Numbered from the stretch's first letter, positions 17,871 through 27,113 are shown. The stretch is 64,000 nt of DNA from Aphodoplasma sp045592745 (GCA_045592745.1 JAZNVH010000010.1:62001-126000), one strand, 5' to 3'. Notes: generated from the letters alone by a model not told the origin. Program-made: numbers and translations.

Positions 17871-19052
17871 ATGAACAAGCAAAAGCTGATTGAAGAATTT
17901 ATTGCACTTTATGGGGGCGAAAAGGAGTCTGTAAGAGTTTTTGCATCGCCCGGAAGAGTGAACCTTATCGGTGAGCATACCGATTACAACGGAGGCTTTG
18001 TATTCCCTGCGGCGCTTACAATGGGCACAACCATAGCTCTTCGTGTGCGTGATGATAACATTATAAGAATGAAAGCAACAGACCTTGATGATATCGTAGA
18101 GATAGACCTTTCTGCGCCTGAAAAATATAAAGACATTTTTTGGGGAAATTATCAGGTGGGCGTTTGTACAGAGCTTTTAAAAGCGGGCTATGAAATAGTT
18201 GGATGCGATATGCTATATGACGATACACTTCCGCACGGGGGAGGGCTTTCTTCATCGGCGGCAATCGAGGTTGCAACGGCTTTGGCATTTGCGACGCTCT
18301 CAAACGAGAAAAAAGGAATCGACAAGCCTGTAGATATGATTGAAATGGCAAAAATCGGACAAAAGGCGGAAAATAACTATGTCGGGGTAAACTGTGGCAT
18401 TATGGACCAGTTTGCGTCGGCAATGGGAAAGGAAAATCACGTCATTTTCCTCGATTGTAAGGACCTTGACTATAAGCTTGTACCGCTTGATATTTCGGGC
18501 TATAAAATTGTGATTGCAAACACGAATAAAAAGAGAAGTCTTGCAGATTCAAAATACAACGAAAGACGCGCCGAGTGTGATGCGGCTTTGGAAAAGCTTA
18601 AAACAGTTATTGATTATGATTATCTTGGTGTGATACCCGTAGATGTTTTTGAAAAAAACAAGTACGTTATTGGCGATGAAATCAAAATCAAAAGAGCGAC
18701 ACACGTTGTATATGAGTGTGACAGAGTTTTAAAGTCGATTGAGGCACTTAATAACAATGACGTTATAAAATTTGGCTCTCTTATGAACGGCTCGCATGAT
18801 TCGCTTCGTGACCTTTACGAAGTAACGGGTATCGAGCTTGATACGCTCGTTGACGAGGCGAGAAAGATTGACGGCTGCATCGGTTCGAGAATGACGGGAG
18901 CAGGTTTTGGCGGATGCACAGTAAGTATTGTAAGAGAAGATGTGGTTGACAAATTCAAAGAAGAGGTTGGCAAAAACTATACCGATAAAATCGGCTATGC
19001 ACCGTCGTTTTATGTAAGTGATCTAGGCGATGGGGGAAGAGAAATAAAATAA
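17871..19052 (+). CDS. galK: Galactokinase GalK
   Basis: The 393-residue GHMP kinase phosphorylates galactose at C1. It carries the galactokinase signature 'GRVNLIGEHTDYNGGFVFP' near the N terminus, the ATP loop 'LPHGGGLSSSAAIEVA' and the C-terminal 'MTGAGFGGCTVSIV'. ATG 17871 follows GAGGAG with good spacing; the earlier GTG 17856 overlaps galT. It is the second gene of the galTK operon. Confidence 0.96.
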   Translation: MNKQKLIEEFIALYGGEKESVRVFASPGRVNLIGEHTDYNGGFVFPAALTMGTTIALRVRDDNIIRMKATDLDDIVEIDLSAPEKYKDIFWGNYQVGVCTELLKAGYEIVGCDMLYDDTLPHGGGLSSSAAIEVATALAFATLSNEKKGIDKPVDMIEMAKIGQKAENNYVGVNCGIMDQFASAMGKENHVIFLDCKDLDYKLVPLDISGYKIVIANTNKKRSLADSKYNERRAECDAALEKLKTVIDYDYLGVIPVDVFEKNKYVIGDEIKIKRATHVVYECDRVLKSIEALNNNDVIKFGSLMNGSHDSLRDLYEVTGIELDTLVDEARKIDGCIGSRMTGAGFGGCTVSIVREDVVDKFKEEVGKNYTDKIGYAPSFYVSDLGDGGREIK

Positions 19053-19055
19053 AAT

Positions 19056-19085
19056 TAAAAGGCTTGTCAGTTGACAAGCCTTTAT
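19056..19085. terminator. Bidirectional terminator
   Basis: AAAGGCTTGTCA / TGACAAGCCTTT with a 2-base apex lies between the convergent galK and ABC-F genes. Confidence 0.8.
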
Positions 19086-19100
19086 TGCTGCAGAGCATAT

Positions 19101-20993
19101 TTACATCATTTCCGACAATTCTTCCCATTTGATATAAAGCTCGTCAAGCTGCGTTTGTAATGCTGATATTTCTTCTGACAGCGCGGAGGCTTTTATATAA
19201 TCCGTGGCGTATTCATCCGTTATGAGAAGAGCGTTTGCGTCACCGATTTTTTGTTCAATTTCCGCTATTTGTTTTTCTGTTTTTTCAAGAGTTGCGGCGT
19301 TTTTTCTCTTTTGTGACTCGGCGCGTTTCTTTTCAAGATACATATCCTTGTTTGAAGAAGCAGATGCCTCCCTTATTTCGGGGACAGCTTTAAATTTTTC
19401 TAAAAAGTAATCGTAGTTTCCCTGATAATTCGTTATCGAGTTGTTTTGCATATACAAAACTCTGTCGGCAAGCTTATTTATAAAATATCTGTCGTGCGAT
19501 ACGACAAAAAGCGTTCCGTCATAATTTAAAAGTGCTTCTTCGAGTGCCTCGCGTGATGATATATCAAGATGGTTTGTCGGCTCATCTAAAAAAAGCAAGT
19601 TTGCGCCCGAAAGCATAAGTTTTACAAGTGATACCCTTGCACGCTCGCCGCCTGAAAGTGTGTCGATTGTTTTAAAGACGTCATCACCTGTAAACAAAAA
19701 TGCAGCCAGCGCGTTTCGTATCTGGGTGAGGCTTAGCTTTGGGTACGCATCATACACTTCATCAAGAACTGTTTTGTTATAAGAAAGATTTTCTTGTGTC
19801 TGGTCATAATATCCGATTTTGACATTATTGCCAATGGAGAATTCGCCATCAATGGCTTTTAGTTCTCCCGTCAAAATTTTAAAAAGTGTAGTCTTTCCAC
19901 AGCCATTATCGCCAAGCAAAAATACGTGCTCGTTTTTCTTTATTTCAAGGTTGATGTTTGAAAAAATCTTGTGAATTCCATACGCCATGGAAAGCGAGTG
20001 TACGCTTAATATATCGTTTGCTGTGCAGGGAGTTGCATTAAAGGAAAAGCGAATTTTATCAGGTTCTCTTTCTACCGCCTCAAGTGTTTGTTCAAGCTTG
20101 TCAATGACTTTTTGCTTGCTTTCGGCAGTTTTTATATTCTTTTCACGGTTCCAGCGCTTTTGCTGTTCAATAATTCCCTCAAGCCTTTGGATTTCCTTGG
20201 TGGTGTTCTCATACCTGCGCTGTTTTGCAAGTCTATATTCCTCTTTGAGCTTTAAATAACGCGAATAATTTGCTTCGTATGCGGTAAAAGTGTTATTTTC
20301 AAGCTCAAAAGTTCTGTTACATATTCGGTCTAAAAAGTATCTGTCGTGCGAAATGACCACAAATGCGCCATTATAGTTTATTAAAAAGTTTTCAAGCCAT
20401 TCGACAGATGAAATGTCAAGATGATTTGTCGGCTCGTCAAGCAGTAAAAGATTTGAATCACTTAAAAGTATTTTGCAAAGAAGTACACGCGTTTTTTGAC
20501 CGCCGCTCAGCGTTTCAAAAGGTTTATTTAATTCGCTTTCATCAAAACCAAGACCTATAAGGCTTGAGCGTGCAATACTTTTGTAGGTATAGCCGCCGCG
20601 CGATTCAAACCGCACCATCAATCTTGCCTGGCGGGCGATAAGCTCTTCAAGTTCACCCTTGCCGCTTTCGATGCTTCTTGAAATCGTTTCAAGCTCTTCT
20701 TCCAGAGATAGCATGTCCTTGTATACGCTCATAACCTCTTCAAGCACAGTATTATCAGAGTGGATGTCGGCGTGTTGCTGCATATAACCTATTGATGTAT
20801 CTTTATTTATAAAAATTTCGCCATCGTCAGCATAAGAAGGGTTTAAAAGCGTGCGAAAAAGAGTTGTTTTTCCTGCACCGTTTACACCTACAAATCCGAT
20901 TTTATCTTTATCGGAAATGTTAAATGATACATTTGAAAAAACAACATCCTCACCAAATGATTTATTAAGTTTTGATGCATTTAAAAGTATCAC
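19101..20993 (-). CDS. ABC-F family ATP-binding protein
   Basis: The 630-residue soluble protein has two ABC cassettes and no membrane segment. Walker A ('GVNGAGKT' and 'GDNGCGKT'), signature ('LSGGQKTR' and 'LSGGERAR') and Walker B with 'DEPTNHLD' are present twice. A basic linker joins the cassettes (about 230-310) and a C-terminal coiled coil follows (about 545-628). ABC-F proteins act on the ribosome, in translation factor-like or antibiotic-protection roles. The layout resembles the housekeeping YdiF/Uup groups more than resistance proteins, but this cannot be settled without alignment. Confidence 0.92.
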   Translation of the reverse strand: MILLNASKLNKSFGEDVVFSNVSFNISDKDKIGFVGVNGAGKTTLFRTLLNPSYADDGEIFINKDTSIGYMQQHADIHSDNTVLEEVMSVYKDMLSLEEELETISRSIESGKGELEELIARQARLMVRFESRGGYTYKSIARSSLIGLGFDESELNKPFETLSGGQKTRVLLCKILLSDSNLLLLDEPTNHLDISSVEWLENFLINYNGAFVVISHDRYFLDRICNRTFELENNTFTAYEANYSRYLKLKEEYRLAKQRRYENTTKEIQRLEGIIEQQKRWNREKNIKTAESKQKVIDKLEQTLEAVEREPDKIRFSFNATPCTANDILSVHSLSMAYGIHKIFSNINLEIKKNEHVFLLGDNGCGKTTLFKILTGELKAIDGEFSIGNNVKIGYYDQTQENLSYNKTVLDEVYDAYPKLSLTQIRNALAAFLFTGDDVFKTIDTLSGGERARVSLVKLMLSGANLLFLDEPTNHLDISSREALEEALLNYDGTLFVVSHDRYFINKLADRVLYMQNNSITNYQGNYDYFLEKFKAVPEIREASASSNKDMYLEKKRAESQKRKNAATLEKTEKQIAEIEQKIGDANALLITDEYATDYIKASALSEEISALQTQLDELYIKWEELSEMM

Positions 20994-21065
20994 TATTAAT
21001 CACCGACAAATATTTTATCACAGAATATAGTTTTTGTAAACTAAAAAAGATGCTGTATCTTTTTC

Positions 21066-21094
21066 TTGACAATTTTAGGTTGTGGGGTTAAAAT
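21066..21094 (+). promoter_or_regulatory. Promoter of the DUF4430 lipoprotein gene
   Basis: TTGACA at 21066-21071 and TAAAAT at 21089-21094 are 17 bp apart, about 34 bases before the start codon. Confidence 0.7.
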
Positions 21095-21127
21095 TATATT
21101 CGAAAAAAATATACAGAAGGTGATAAA

Positions 21128-21517
21128 ATGAAGAAAAAATTATTGGTTTTTGCTTTGATGCTTGCGCTTTTATTATGCTTTGCAGGATGCACTGGCGAAA
21201 AAGTAAGCGTAAATGTCAGCGTAAAAATAAGTGCAGATTATGATATAGTAAATAAATCTTTAACGGTAAGTGCAAAAGAGCCTCACGCATCGGATGCTAT
21301 AATTTATGCATGCCAGAATGAGAAGGTTGCGTATACGATAAACGATGGATTGTTTGATGATTTTGGCGGTCTAAAATCGACCAAGACGGACGGATGGCTT
21401 TTTTATGTAAACGGACAGATTGCTCAGTTAGGGGCAGAGGATACGCCCATTAAAGATGGTGATGTAATTGAATTTAGATATGAAAATTATGAAAGTGCAT
21501 TTGATATGAGCTTTTGA
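21128..21517 (+). CDS. DUF4430 domain lipoprotein
   Basis: The 129-residue protein has a lipoprotein signal ('LLCFAGC', lipid-attached Cys about residue 21) and then a DUF4430-like domain ('TDGWLFYVNGQIAQLGAED' followed by 'IKDGDVIEFRYE'). That domain resembles the C-terminal part of transcobalamin-like proteins and is often near cobalamin or ECF uptake genes. It converges on an ECF transporter S component. It probably sits on the outer face of the membrane and may bind a small molecule; the ligand is not known. Confidence 0.75.
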   Translation: MKKKLLVFALMLALLLCFAGCTGEKVSVNVSVKISADYDIVNKSLTVSAKEPHASDAIIYACQNEKVAYTINDGLFDDFGGLKSTKTDGWLFYVNGQIAQLGAEDTPIKDGDVIEFRYENYESAFDMSF

Positions 21518-21527
21518 ATATAAAATA

Positions 21528-21566
21528 AAAAAGGTGTAGCATTTTTTTGCTACACCTGTATTTTTA
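21528..21566. terminator. Bidirectional terminator
   Basis: AGGTGTAGCA / TGCTACACCT around a T-rich loop, flanked by A and T runs, lies between the convergent lipoprotein and ECF genes. Confidence 0.8.
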
Positions 21567-21571
21567 TGAAA

Positions 21572-22195
21572 TTAAAGCTGACCTTTTCGGTTAACAGCAC
21601 TTACAACAACGCTTGTAAGTATTGCTGCTACGATTGCTTCAGGGACGCCATTTATAAGAATAACTGACAAAATAACCGAGTAAAGTGCATCTGCTGCAAT
21701 GTTTTTAACGCTTCCATAGCTTTCGCCAAAGAACAGATAAATCATATTCATAACTAAAAGTGTATTTGTAAGTGAACCCAAAAGTCCGCAAATTGCGTAA
21801 TTGATTTTATTATTAAGCTTTGTGCTTTTTAATAGTTTAAAAGCGTAATACGGAACAACACCGACCAAAATTCTTGGAACAAAGCATATCACAAGGCTTA
21901 AAAGATTACCCGAATTTCCGTCCACGGAATAAAAAGGCGTAAAAACAAACGATGTTATAGTAGGGCTGAAGGTGTTTGTATACAGGCTTGTAAGTCCAAA
22001 AACAAAGCCTAAAACAGCGCCGCAGCCAGGGCCTAAAAGAAGAGAACCGATTATTACGGGAATATGTATAATTGTTGCGCGAGTAAAGCCGAGCGGTATG
22101 TAGCCTATAAACGGAGTAAATGTAAGAATAAGCTGTATCGCAATTATTATAGCCAGCCTTGCAAGTTTTTTTGTTTTTTCGTTTGATGTTGACAA
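21572..22195 (-). CDS. ECF transporter S component
   Basis: The 207-residue integral membrane protein has about six helices and the N-terminal 'LARLAIIIAIQLILTFTP' followed by 'IPVIIGSLLLGPGCGAVLGFVFG', which is typical of ECF-type substrate-binding (S) subunits of the vitamin uptake family. It would capture a vitamin and dock with a shared EcfAA'T module encoded elsewhere. The substrate cannot be named from sequence; pantothenate- or folate-type S components are possibilities. It starts at TTG 22195 after AAGGGGG and has its own promoter. Confidence 0.82.
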   Translation of the reverse strand: MSTSNEKTKKLARLAIIIAIQLILTFTPFIGYIPLGFTRATIIHIPVIIGSLLLGPGCGAVLGFVFGLTSLYTNTFSPTITSFVFTPFYSVDGNSGNLLSLVICFVPRILVGVVPYYAFKLLKSTKLNNKINYAICGLLGSLTNTLLVMNMIYLFFGESYGSVKNIAADALYSVILSVILINGVPEAIVAAILTSVVVSAVNRKGQL

Positions 22196-22241
22196 TGGTT
22201 TAACCCCCTTAAAATACCATTTATATATAAACTTTAGCTAC

Positions 22242-22270
22242 ATTATATACCTGTAGAAGCATAAAATCAA
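22242..22270 (-). promoter_or_regulatory. Promoter of the ECF S component gene
   Basis: On the minus strand TTGATT (22270-22265) and TATAAT (22247-22242) are 17 bp apart. The ~45-base 5' leader is too short to hold a vitamin riboswitch. Confidence 0.7.
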
Positions 22271-22361
22271 GAAAATTATACTATATGAAACAAAAATGTG
22301 AAAAATTCGCAAAAATGGGGGAAACAATTATTTAAATTCGTATATATTTTTTATATTGTGC

Positions 22362-22389
22362 TTGACTTTTTTTAGATATTTGATATAAT
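22362..22389 (+). promoter_or_regulatory. Promoter of sigH
   Basis: TTGACT at 22362-22367 and TATAAT at 22384-22389 are 16 bp apart, upstream of a ~90-base leader. The rest of 22196-22361 holds only the divergent ECF promoter and A/T-rich sequence. Confidence 0.7.
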
Positions 22390-22486
22390 CAATATGTCAA
22401 GAGTGCTTATTTGTACGTTTTTTTAAACGCTTTTATAGATGTATATTTTTACATATGCATTTTCTTGTAAGGAGGGGGGATACAAG

Positions 22487-23125
22487 GTGCAAATTACAGA
22501 GAAACACGATGTATCTTATTCTTCCGTTGCCGATGAGAAACTTGCAATTATGGCACAAAACGGCGATGTCGGCGCGACAGAGTATATATTAAATAAATAT
22601 AAGGGACTTGTCAAAGCACGCGCAAGAGCGTATTTTCTTATAGGAGCTGACCGCGAGGATATAATTCAGGAGGGTATGATAGGCTTATATAAGGCGATAC
22701 GCGACTTTAGAGAGGACAAGCAGTCGAGTTTTTCTGCATTTGCTGATTTGTGCGCTACACGTCAGATTGTAACGGCTATAAAGACCGCTACGCGCCTTAA
22801 GCATATACCGCTTAATAATTATGTTTCTTTAAACAGACCGGTGTATGAGGATGAGTCGGAAAAAACGCTTATTGACCTTGTATCAGAAACGATTGTATCA
22901 GATCCTGAGCAAATTGTTATAAATGATGAGGCATACAGGCACGTGAGCACAGAGATTTTTAAATATTTAAGCAAGTTTGAAAAAAGTGTGCTCAGTCTCT
23001 ATCTTGACGGAAAAAGCTATCAGGAGATTTCAATTATATTAAAAAGAACTGCAAAATCGATAGATAATGCACTTCAGAGAATTAAAAGAAAGCTTGAAAC
23101 ACAGCTTGAAACAGCACAAAAATAA
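22487..23125 (+). CDS. sigH: RNA polymerase sigma factor SigH (Spo0H-like)
   Basis: The 212-residue sigma-70 family factor has region 2 ('DREDIIQEGMIGLYKAIRDF', 'SFSAFADLCATRQIVTAIK') and region 4 ('SKFEKSVLSLYLDGKSYQEISIILKRTAKSIDNALQRIKRKL'), with the SigH-specific 'HIPLNNYVSLN' segment. In spore formers it drives early sporulation and transition-state genes. I start at GTG 22487, directly after a strong GGAGGGGGG site; the frame is open 16 codons upstream. It has a sigma-A type promoter. Presence suggests sporulation capacity or descent from a spore former. Confidence 0.92.
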   Translation: MQITEKHDVSYSSVADEKLAIMAQNGDVGATEYILNKYKGLVKARARAYFLIGADREDIIQEGMIGLYKAIRDFREDKQSSFSAFADLCATRQIVTAIKTATRLKHIPLNNYVSLNRPVYEDESEKTLIDLVSETIVSDPEQIVINDEAYRHVSTEIFKYLSKFEKSVLSLYLDGKSYQEISIILKRTAKSIDNALQRIKRKLETQLETAQK

Positions 23126-23283
23126 ATGGCTTTAAAAAAGTGAAAAACAATGCAAGGGTGGCCGGGAGTGCTTTCTTTGATTGTTATATAAATTTTCTCT
23201 ATATGGTCTACATAGTTACAGCGGTTTTTTCGCCTGCGTGAGCGATTATAGAGGCACCAATTATTCAAAGTGAGGGGATTAAA

Positions 23284-23553
23284 ATGTACGAAGACAAGAC
23301 ACTAATCTGTAAGGATTGCGGAAACGAGTTCGTTTTCACAGCAGGTGAGCAGGAATTCTATGCTGAAAAGGGCTTTGAGAATGAGCCACAGCGTTGTAAG
23401 GATTGCCGCGTTGCAAGAAAAACCGCTATTAAACAGTCAAGAGAAATGCACGAAGTTGTTTGTGCTGATTGCGGAGCAGTTACACAGGTACCGTTCAAGC
23501 CTAAGGGTGACAGACCTGTATATTGCAGCAACTGTTTTGAAAACCACAGATAA
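23284..23553 (+). CDS. Small zinc-ribbon protein (zinc-binding domain)
   Basis: The 89-residue protein has four CxxC motifs arranged as two zinc knuckle pairs: 'CKDC' (9-12), 'CKDC' (38-41), 'CADC' (60-63) and 'CSNC' (80-83). It contains the conserved 'EFVFTAGEQEFYAEKGF' stretch seen in a widespread firmicute zinc-ribbon family. Homologues are small soluble proteins of unknown function. It has a good ribosome site (AGTGAGGGG) and its own terminator. Confidence 0.85.
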   Translation: MYEDKTLICKDCGNEFVFTAGEQEFYAEKGFENEPQRCKDCRVARKTAIKQSREMHEVVCADCGAVTQVPFKPKGDRPVYCSNCFENHR

Positions 23554-23560
23554 AAAATTA

Positions 23561-23596
23561 AGCACACACTATGTTATGTAGTGTGTGTTTTTTTGT
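23561..23596 (+). terminator. Terminator of the zinc-ribbon gene
   Basis: CACACACTA (23563-23571) pairs with TAGTGTGTG (23579-23587), followed by a T-rich run. Confidence 0.85.
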
Positions 23597-23696
23597 AATG
23601 GACTTGATTTTTATAAAAAAAGGTATATAATAATGTCATAAACGATTTATAATCTGGATAGTTACTACTACGAATGATAATAGGCGGGTTGAAGTG

Positions 23697-24476
23697 ATGT
23701 TTAATATAAATAGTGCATCAAATAAAACATATAAATTTATAAAATCACTCTGTATGAAAAAGGCAAGAGTGGAGCATGGTTGTTTTGTTGTAGAAGGCAT
23801 TAAATCAGTATATGAGGCGCTTGTATCAGATGTCATAGTAGATATGGTTCTGATAAGTGATAGTGCTGTGTCAAAATGTTCGCAGATAGTAGAACTTGCG
23901 GATAAACAGAATATACAATTATATTCGGTTGGTGACAGTCTTTTTTCTTCTGTCAGCGATACAAAAACGCCCGAGGGTGTGCTTTGCGTAGCAAAGATGT
24001 ATAAAAGTAATAAAATAGATTATAAAAACGGTTTGTATCTATACTGCGATAACCTGTCTGACCCCGGAAATGCGGGAACGCTTATACGATGTGCTGATGC
24101 TGTCGGTGCATCGGGAGTGTTTTTCTCAAAAGGCAGTGTAGATATATATAATCCAAAAACTGTGCGTGCAACTATGGGCTCGCTTTTTCATTTGCCTGTA
24201 TATGACGGGGTAGACGAGCAAATACTTCTTGATATGAAAAAGAAGAATTTTAGCGTTTATGCAGGAGCGCTCACTGATAATGCGCTTGATTATAAAGATG
24301 CAGTGTACCCTGAAAATACAGTAGTAGTTATTGGAAACGAGGCTAATGGGGTATCGGATAAGGTGCTTAATATCGTAGATGACGCGGTAATTATTCCTAT
24401 CACAGGACGTGCCGAATCATTAAATGCTTCTGTGGCAGGCTCGATACTTATGTATGAGTGGAGAAGAAACAACTGA
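23697..24476 (+). CDS. TrmH/SpoU family RNA 2'-O-methyltransferase
   Basis: The 259-residue protein has an N-terminal substrate-binding domain (about 1-100) and a C-terminal SPOUT knotted methyltransferase domain with the three SpoU motifs: 'DNLSDPGNAGTLIRCADA', 'VVIGNEANGVSD' and 'IPITGRAESLNASVAGSILMYEW'. It should methylate a ribose 2'-OH in rRNA or tRNA; the target cannot be named. Start ATG 23697 is used in preference to the adjacent GTG 23694. A downstream HD-domain gene follows after 18 bases. Confidence 0.9.
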   Translation: MFNINSASNKTYKFIKSLCMKKARVEHGCFVVEGIKSVYEALVSDVIVDMVLISDSAVSKCSQIVELADKQNIQLYSVGDSLFSSVSDTKTPEGVLCVAKMYKSNKIDYKNGLYLYCDNLSDPGNAGTLIRCADAVGASGVFFSKGSVDIYNPKTVRATMGSLFHLPVYDGVDEQILLDMKKKNFSVYAGALTDNALDYKDAVYPENTVVVIGNEANGVSDKVLNIVDDAVIIPITGRAESLNASVAGSILMYEWRRNN

Positions 24477-24494
24477 TTTTAAAGGAGTATATAA

Positions 24495-25091
24495 ATGAGT
24501 CTTGATAAAAACAGATTTGAAAAACAGCTTTCTTTTTTGATTGAAATTGATAAAATGAAGAGCGTATTTCGCCGTACAATGCTTATTGATTTGACGCGTC
24601 GTGAAAATGATGCAGAACATTCGTGGCATTTTGCGCTTACTGCACTGGTGCTTTGTGAGTATGCAAAAGATGATGTTGATATAACAAGAGTTATTAAAAT
24701 GGCGCTTGTGCACGATTTGGTAGAGGTGTATGCAGGCGATACGTTTGCATATGATGAGGCAGGCTATGCTGACAAAGAAGAACGTGAGCTTAAAGCGGCA
24801 GATAAAATTTTTGGTATGCTGCCTGACGACCAGCGCGATGAGTTTAGAGCGCTTTGGGACGAGTTTGAGGATTTTAATACGAAAGAATCGTGCTATGCAA
24901 ATGCAATAGACCGCTTGCAGCCATTTATAAACAATTATAAAACTGATGGTTATACGTGGCGTGAAGGAAATGTTAATAAAGCGCAGGTATATAAGCGTAT
25001 GGGTGCTGTGCGTCTGTATGCTCCGGAGCTTTGGCCGTTTCTTGAATATGTTATTGATGATGCAATCGAAAAAGGATATATAAGACCGTAA
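24495..25091 (+). CDS. HD domain phosphohydrolase (YfbR/5'-deoxynucleotidase-like)
   Basis: The 198-residue HD-domain protein has 'RRENDAEHSWH' and 'HDLVEVYAGDTF', which match the metal-binding motifs of the HD_3/YfbR-like nucleotidase group. It probably dephosphorylates a nucleotide, but the substrate is inferred only from the family. AAAGGAG lies 9 bases before the ATG. The next start codon is reached within a few bases of its end, so it is likely in one transcript with the TrmH gene and the following membrane protein. Confidence 0.82.
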   Translation: MSLDKNRFEKQLSFLIEIDKMKSVFRRTMLIDLTRRENDAEHSWHFALTALVLCEYAKDDVDITRVIKMALVHDLVEVYAGDTFAYDEAGYADKEERELKAADKIFGMLPDDQRDEFRALWDEFEDFNTKESCYANAIDRLQPFINNYKTDGYTWREGNVNKAQVYKRMGAVRLYAPELWPFLEYVIDDAIEKGYIRP

Positions 25092-25114
25092 TGATTTTTG
25101 AAGGAGGAATCATT

Positions 25115-25705
25115 ATGACAAAAACTAAAAAAGCATATATTATTGGAATAATAACAGTTGTTGTGTGTGCAATAGTATTTATTGTTGCAGTTATGAACAC
25201 AAACAAACCAACCACCATAGAATACCATCCGGACTGGTCCGAGCATTTTACTGCTTTTAACGACGCATATATCAATGCGGATTGTGTTGTAACCGCAAAA
25301 GTAAGTGAAACTAACGTATATGAGCGGTATGGAATAGTTTTTACAGATGTTGTTCTGGATATAGATAAAGTATATAAAGGAAATCCCGATATAAATAATA
25401 CCAAGGTCATATTTACGGGTGGTATTATGGATAATGTAGAGCATAAGGTTAGCGAGATTGTAATTCCAGAAGCAGGTAATGCTACATATCTGTTCCTTTT
25501 AAGCGAGCAGGATAATTATGGTAGCCGTGGTATTATGGGAGGATATCAGGGAATATTCAAACTGAGCTCTTCTTCGATATTAAATTTCTTTAGTACACAA
25601 AAAAATGGTATAGTAAGTTACAATCCAGAAAACAATCTTGAACAGGAGTTGCTGGCAGGAAACAATGATATTATGACAATTATCAAAGAATACCAAGCAA
25701 AATAA
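25115..25705 (+). CDS. Membrane-anchored protein of unknown function
   Basis: The 196-residue protein has an uncleaved signal or membrane anchor (about 8-28, 'AYIIGIITVVVCAIVFIVAVM') and an extracytoplasmic beta-rich domain with 'ADCVVTAKVSETNVYERYG' and 'DIDKVYKGN'. That pattern resembles small export-associated domains common in firmicute hypothetical proteins. I do not recognise a named family. ATG 25115 follows GAAGGAGG with correct spacing; the earlier ATG 25091 overlaps the HD gene stop. Confidence 0.7.
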   Translation: MTKTKKAYIIGIITVVVCAIVFIVAVMNTNKPTTIEYHPDWSEHFTAFNDAYINADCVVTAKVSETNVYERYGIVFTDVVLDIDKVYKGNPDINNTKVIFTGGIMDNVEHKVSEIVIPEAGNATYLFLLSEQDNYGSRGIMGGYQGIFKLSSSSILNFFSTQKNGIVSYNPENNLEQELLAGNNDIMTIIKEYQAK

Positions 25706-25724
25706 TTATCCATTCAAATTAAAA

Positions 25725-25757
25725 ATAAGCGACACGTTTTAAAAACGTGTCGCTTTT
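25725..25757. terminator. Bidirectional terminator
   Basis: AAGCGACACGTTT / AACGTGTCGCTT with a short A/T loop lies between the convergent membrane protein gene and cca. Confidence 0.85.
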
Positions 25758-27093
25758 ATTTTTGCATCATTTTTGCTTTTGCAATAAGTGCGTTTGTATC
25801 GTTTTCGATTTTGCCCTCTATTACAAGTGTAAGTAGCCGGTCAAGCACGTTTCCTATTTGTTTTCCCTCAAAGCCGAGTGATAGCATATCGTGTCCGTCT
25901 ACGGCAAGGTGTTTTAGTGAAAAACATTCGCCTTCGTCAAGTACCTCTTTAGCAAGAACTTCGATTTTCTCAAGCGCAGAAACTCTGGGCGCGATATATG
26001 GTTTTGCGTGCGCAAGAGTATCTGCTTTTTGAAGGCATATAAGGTCGAAGAACAGCTCTTCATCAAGTCGCCCAAGCCACTTTTTTATACTCTTTTTTGT
26101 TTCGCAAATCTGTGCATCGTGATATTCGATTAATTTAAGCACATTATGTTTTGTAGCATTGTCGCACCTTAGTGAGTTTAGTATATCGCGAGCGTGCTCA
26201 ACACTTTTTTTCGCGTGTGAGTAAAAATGTCCCTCACCATTTTCGTCAAGGCTGAAACAGTCTTTTTTGCCAATATCGTGAAAAAGTGCCGCAAGACGAA
26301 GATGCAGCTTTGGCTTTGTGTGAGAAAGAGTGCATATGCTGTGGCGCCAAACGTCATATATATGATATTTGCTGTGCTGCTCAAAGCCGAAAACACCTTC
26401 AATTTGCGGTATAAACACGGCTATGACATCTTTGTATTCGTCAATTATTTTATCGGCGTTTTTGCCGCATATAAGCTTGAAAAATTCGGTGCATATACGC
26501 TCTTTTGCAATATTTTTTAAAAGCTCTTTGTTTTTGTGTATGCTTATTTTTGTTTTTTCTTCAATTTCAAAGCCAAGAGCGCTTGCAAAACGCAGTGCAC
26601 GCAAAATGCGAAGTGCATCTTCTGTAAAGCGCGTGTCGGCATCACCCACACAGCGTATAATTTTTTCTTTAAGGTCGCCCTGTCCGCCAAAACAATCAAC
26701 TATCCCGACTTTTTCGTTATATGCCATCGCATTTATTGTAAAATCACGCCGAGAAAGGTCATCTTCTATATTTTTTGTAAAGCTAACACATTCGGGACGG
26801 CGATTATCCTTATATTTTCCGTCAATTCGGTATGTTGTTATTTCAATAGGTATTTTTTCAATTACAACTGTAACCGTGCCGTGTTTTAATCCCGTTTCAA
26901 TGACATGGTAATTTTTAAAAACCTCACATACCTGATGCGGAAGGGCGCTTGTTGTTACATCATAGTCAGATGCGCCCCTGCCAAGCAAGTTGTCACGAAC
27001 GCAGCCACCGACAATATAAGCGCCATAGCCTTTTTTTTCAAGCGTGTCAAGTATGATTTTTGCATAAGAGGGAATATTAATCAAATCAATCAC
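25756..27093 (-). CDS. cca: CCA tRNA nucleotidyltransferase
   Basis: The 445-residue class II nucleotidyltransferase has the catalytic head 'AYIVGGCVRDNLLG' and 'DYDVTTSA' (metal-binding DxD), the 'RRDFTINAMAYN' motif, and an HD domain in the C-terminal half ('LAALFHDIGK'). It adds or repairs the CCA tail of tRNAs. The tRNA in this window already encodes CCA, so the enzyme would mainly act in repair on that one. It is followed upstream by the WG-repeat gene on the same strand, 20 bases away. Confidence 0.93.
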   Translation of the reverse strand: MIDLINIPSYAKIILDTLEKKGYGAYIVGGCVRDNLLGRGASDYDVTTSALPHQVCEVFKNYHVIETGLKHGTVTVVIEKIPIEITTYRIDGKYKDNRRPECVSFTKNIEDDLSRRDFTINAMAYNEKVGIVDCFGGQGDLKEKIIRCVGDADTRFTEDALRILRALRFASALGFEIEEKTKISIHKNKELLKNIAKERICTEFFKLICGKNADKIIDEYKDVIAVFIPQIEGVFGFEQHSKYHIYDVWRHSICTLSHTKPKLHLRLAALFHDIGKKDCFSLDENGEGHFYSHAKKSVEHARDILNSLRCDNATKHNVLKLIEYHDAQICETKKSIKKWLGRLDEELFFDLICLQKADTLAHAKPYIAPRVSALEKIEVLAKEVLDEGECFSLKHLAVDGHDMLSLGFEGKQIGNVLDRLLTLVIEGKIENDTNALIAKAKMMQK

Positions 27094-27113
27094 CGGTTTT
27101 ATAATTTAATAAA

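Noticed and set aside
22196..22270. Vitamin riboswitch for the ECF S component
   Set aside because: The leader between the promoter and start is about 45 bases and contains no known riboswitch core.
24950..25444. Minus-strand frames across the HD and membrane protein genes
   Set aside because: They span two well-supported plus-strand genes including their ribosome sites; no protein family is evident.
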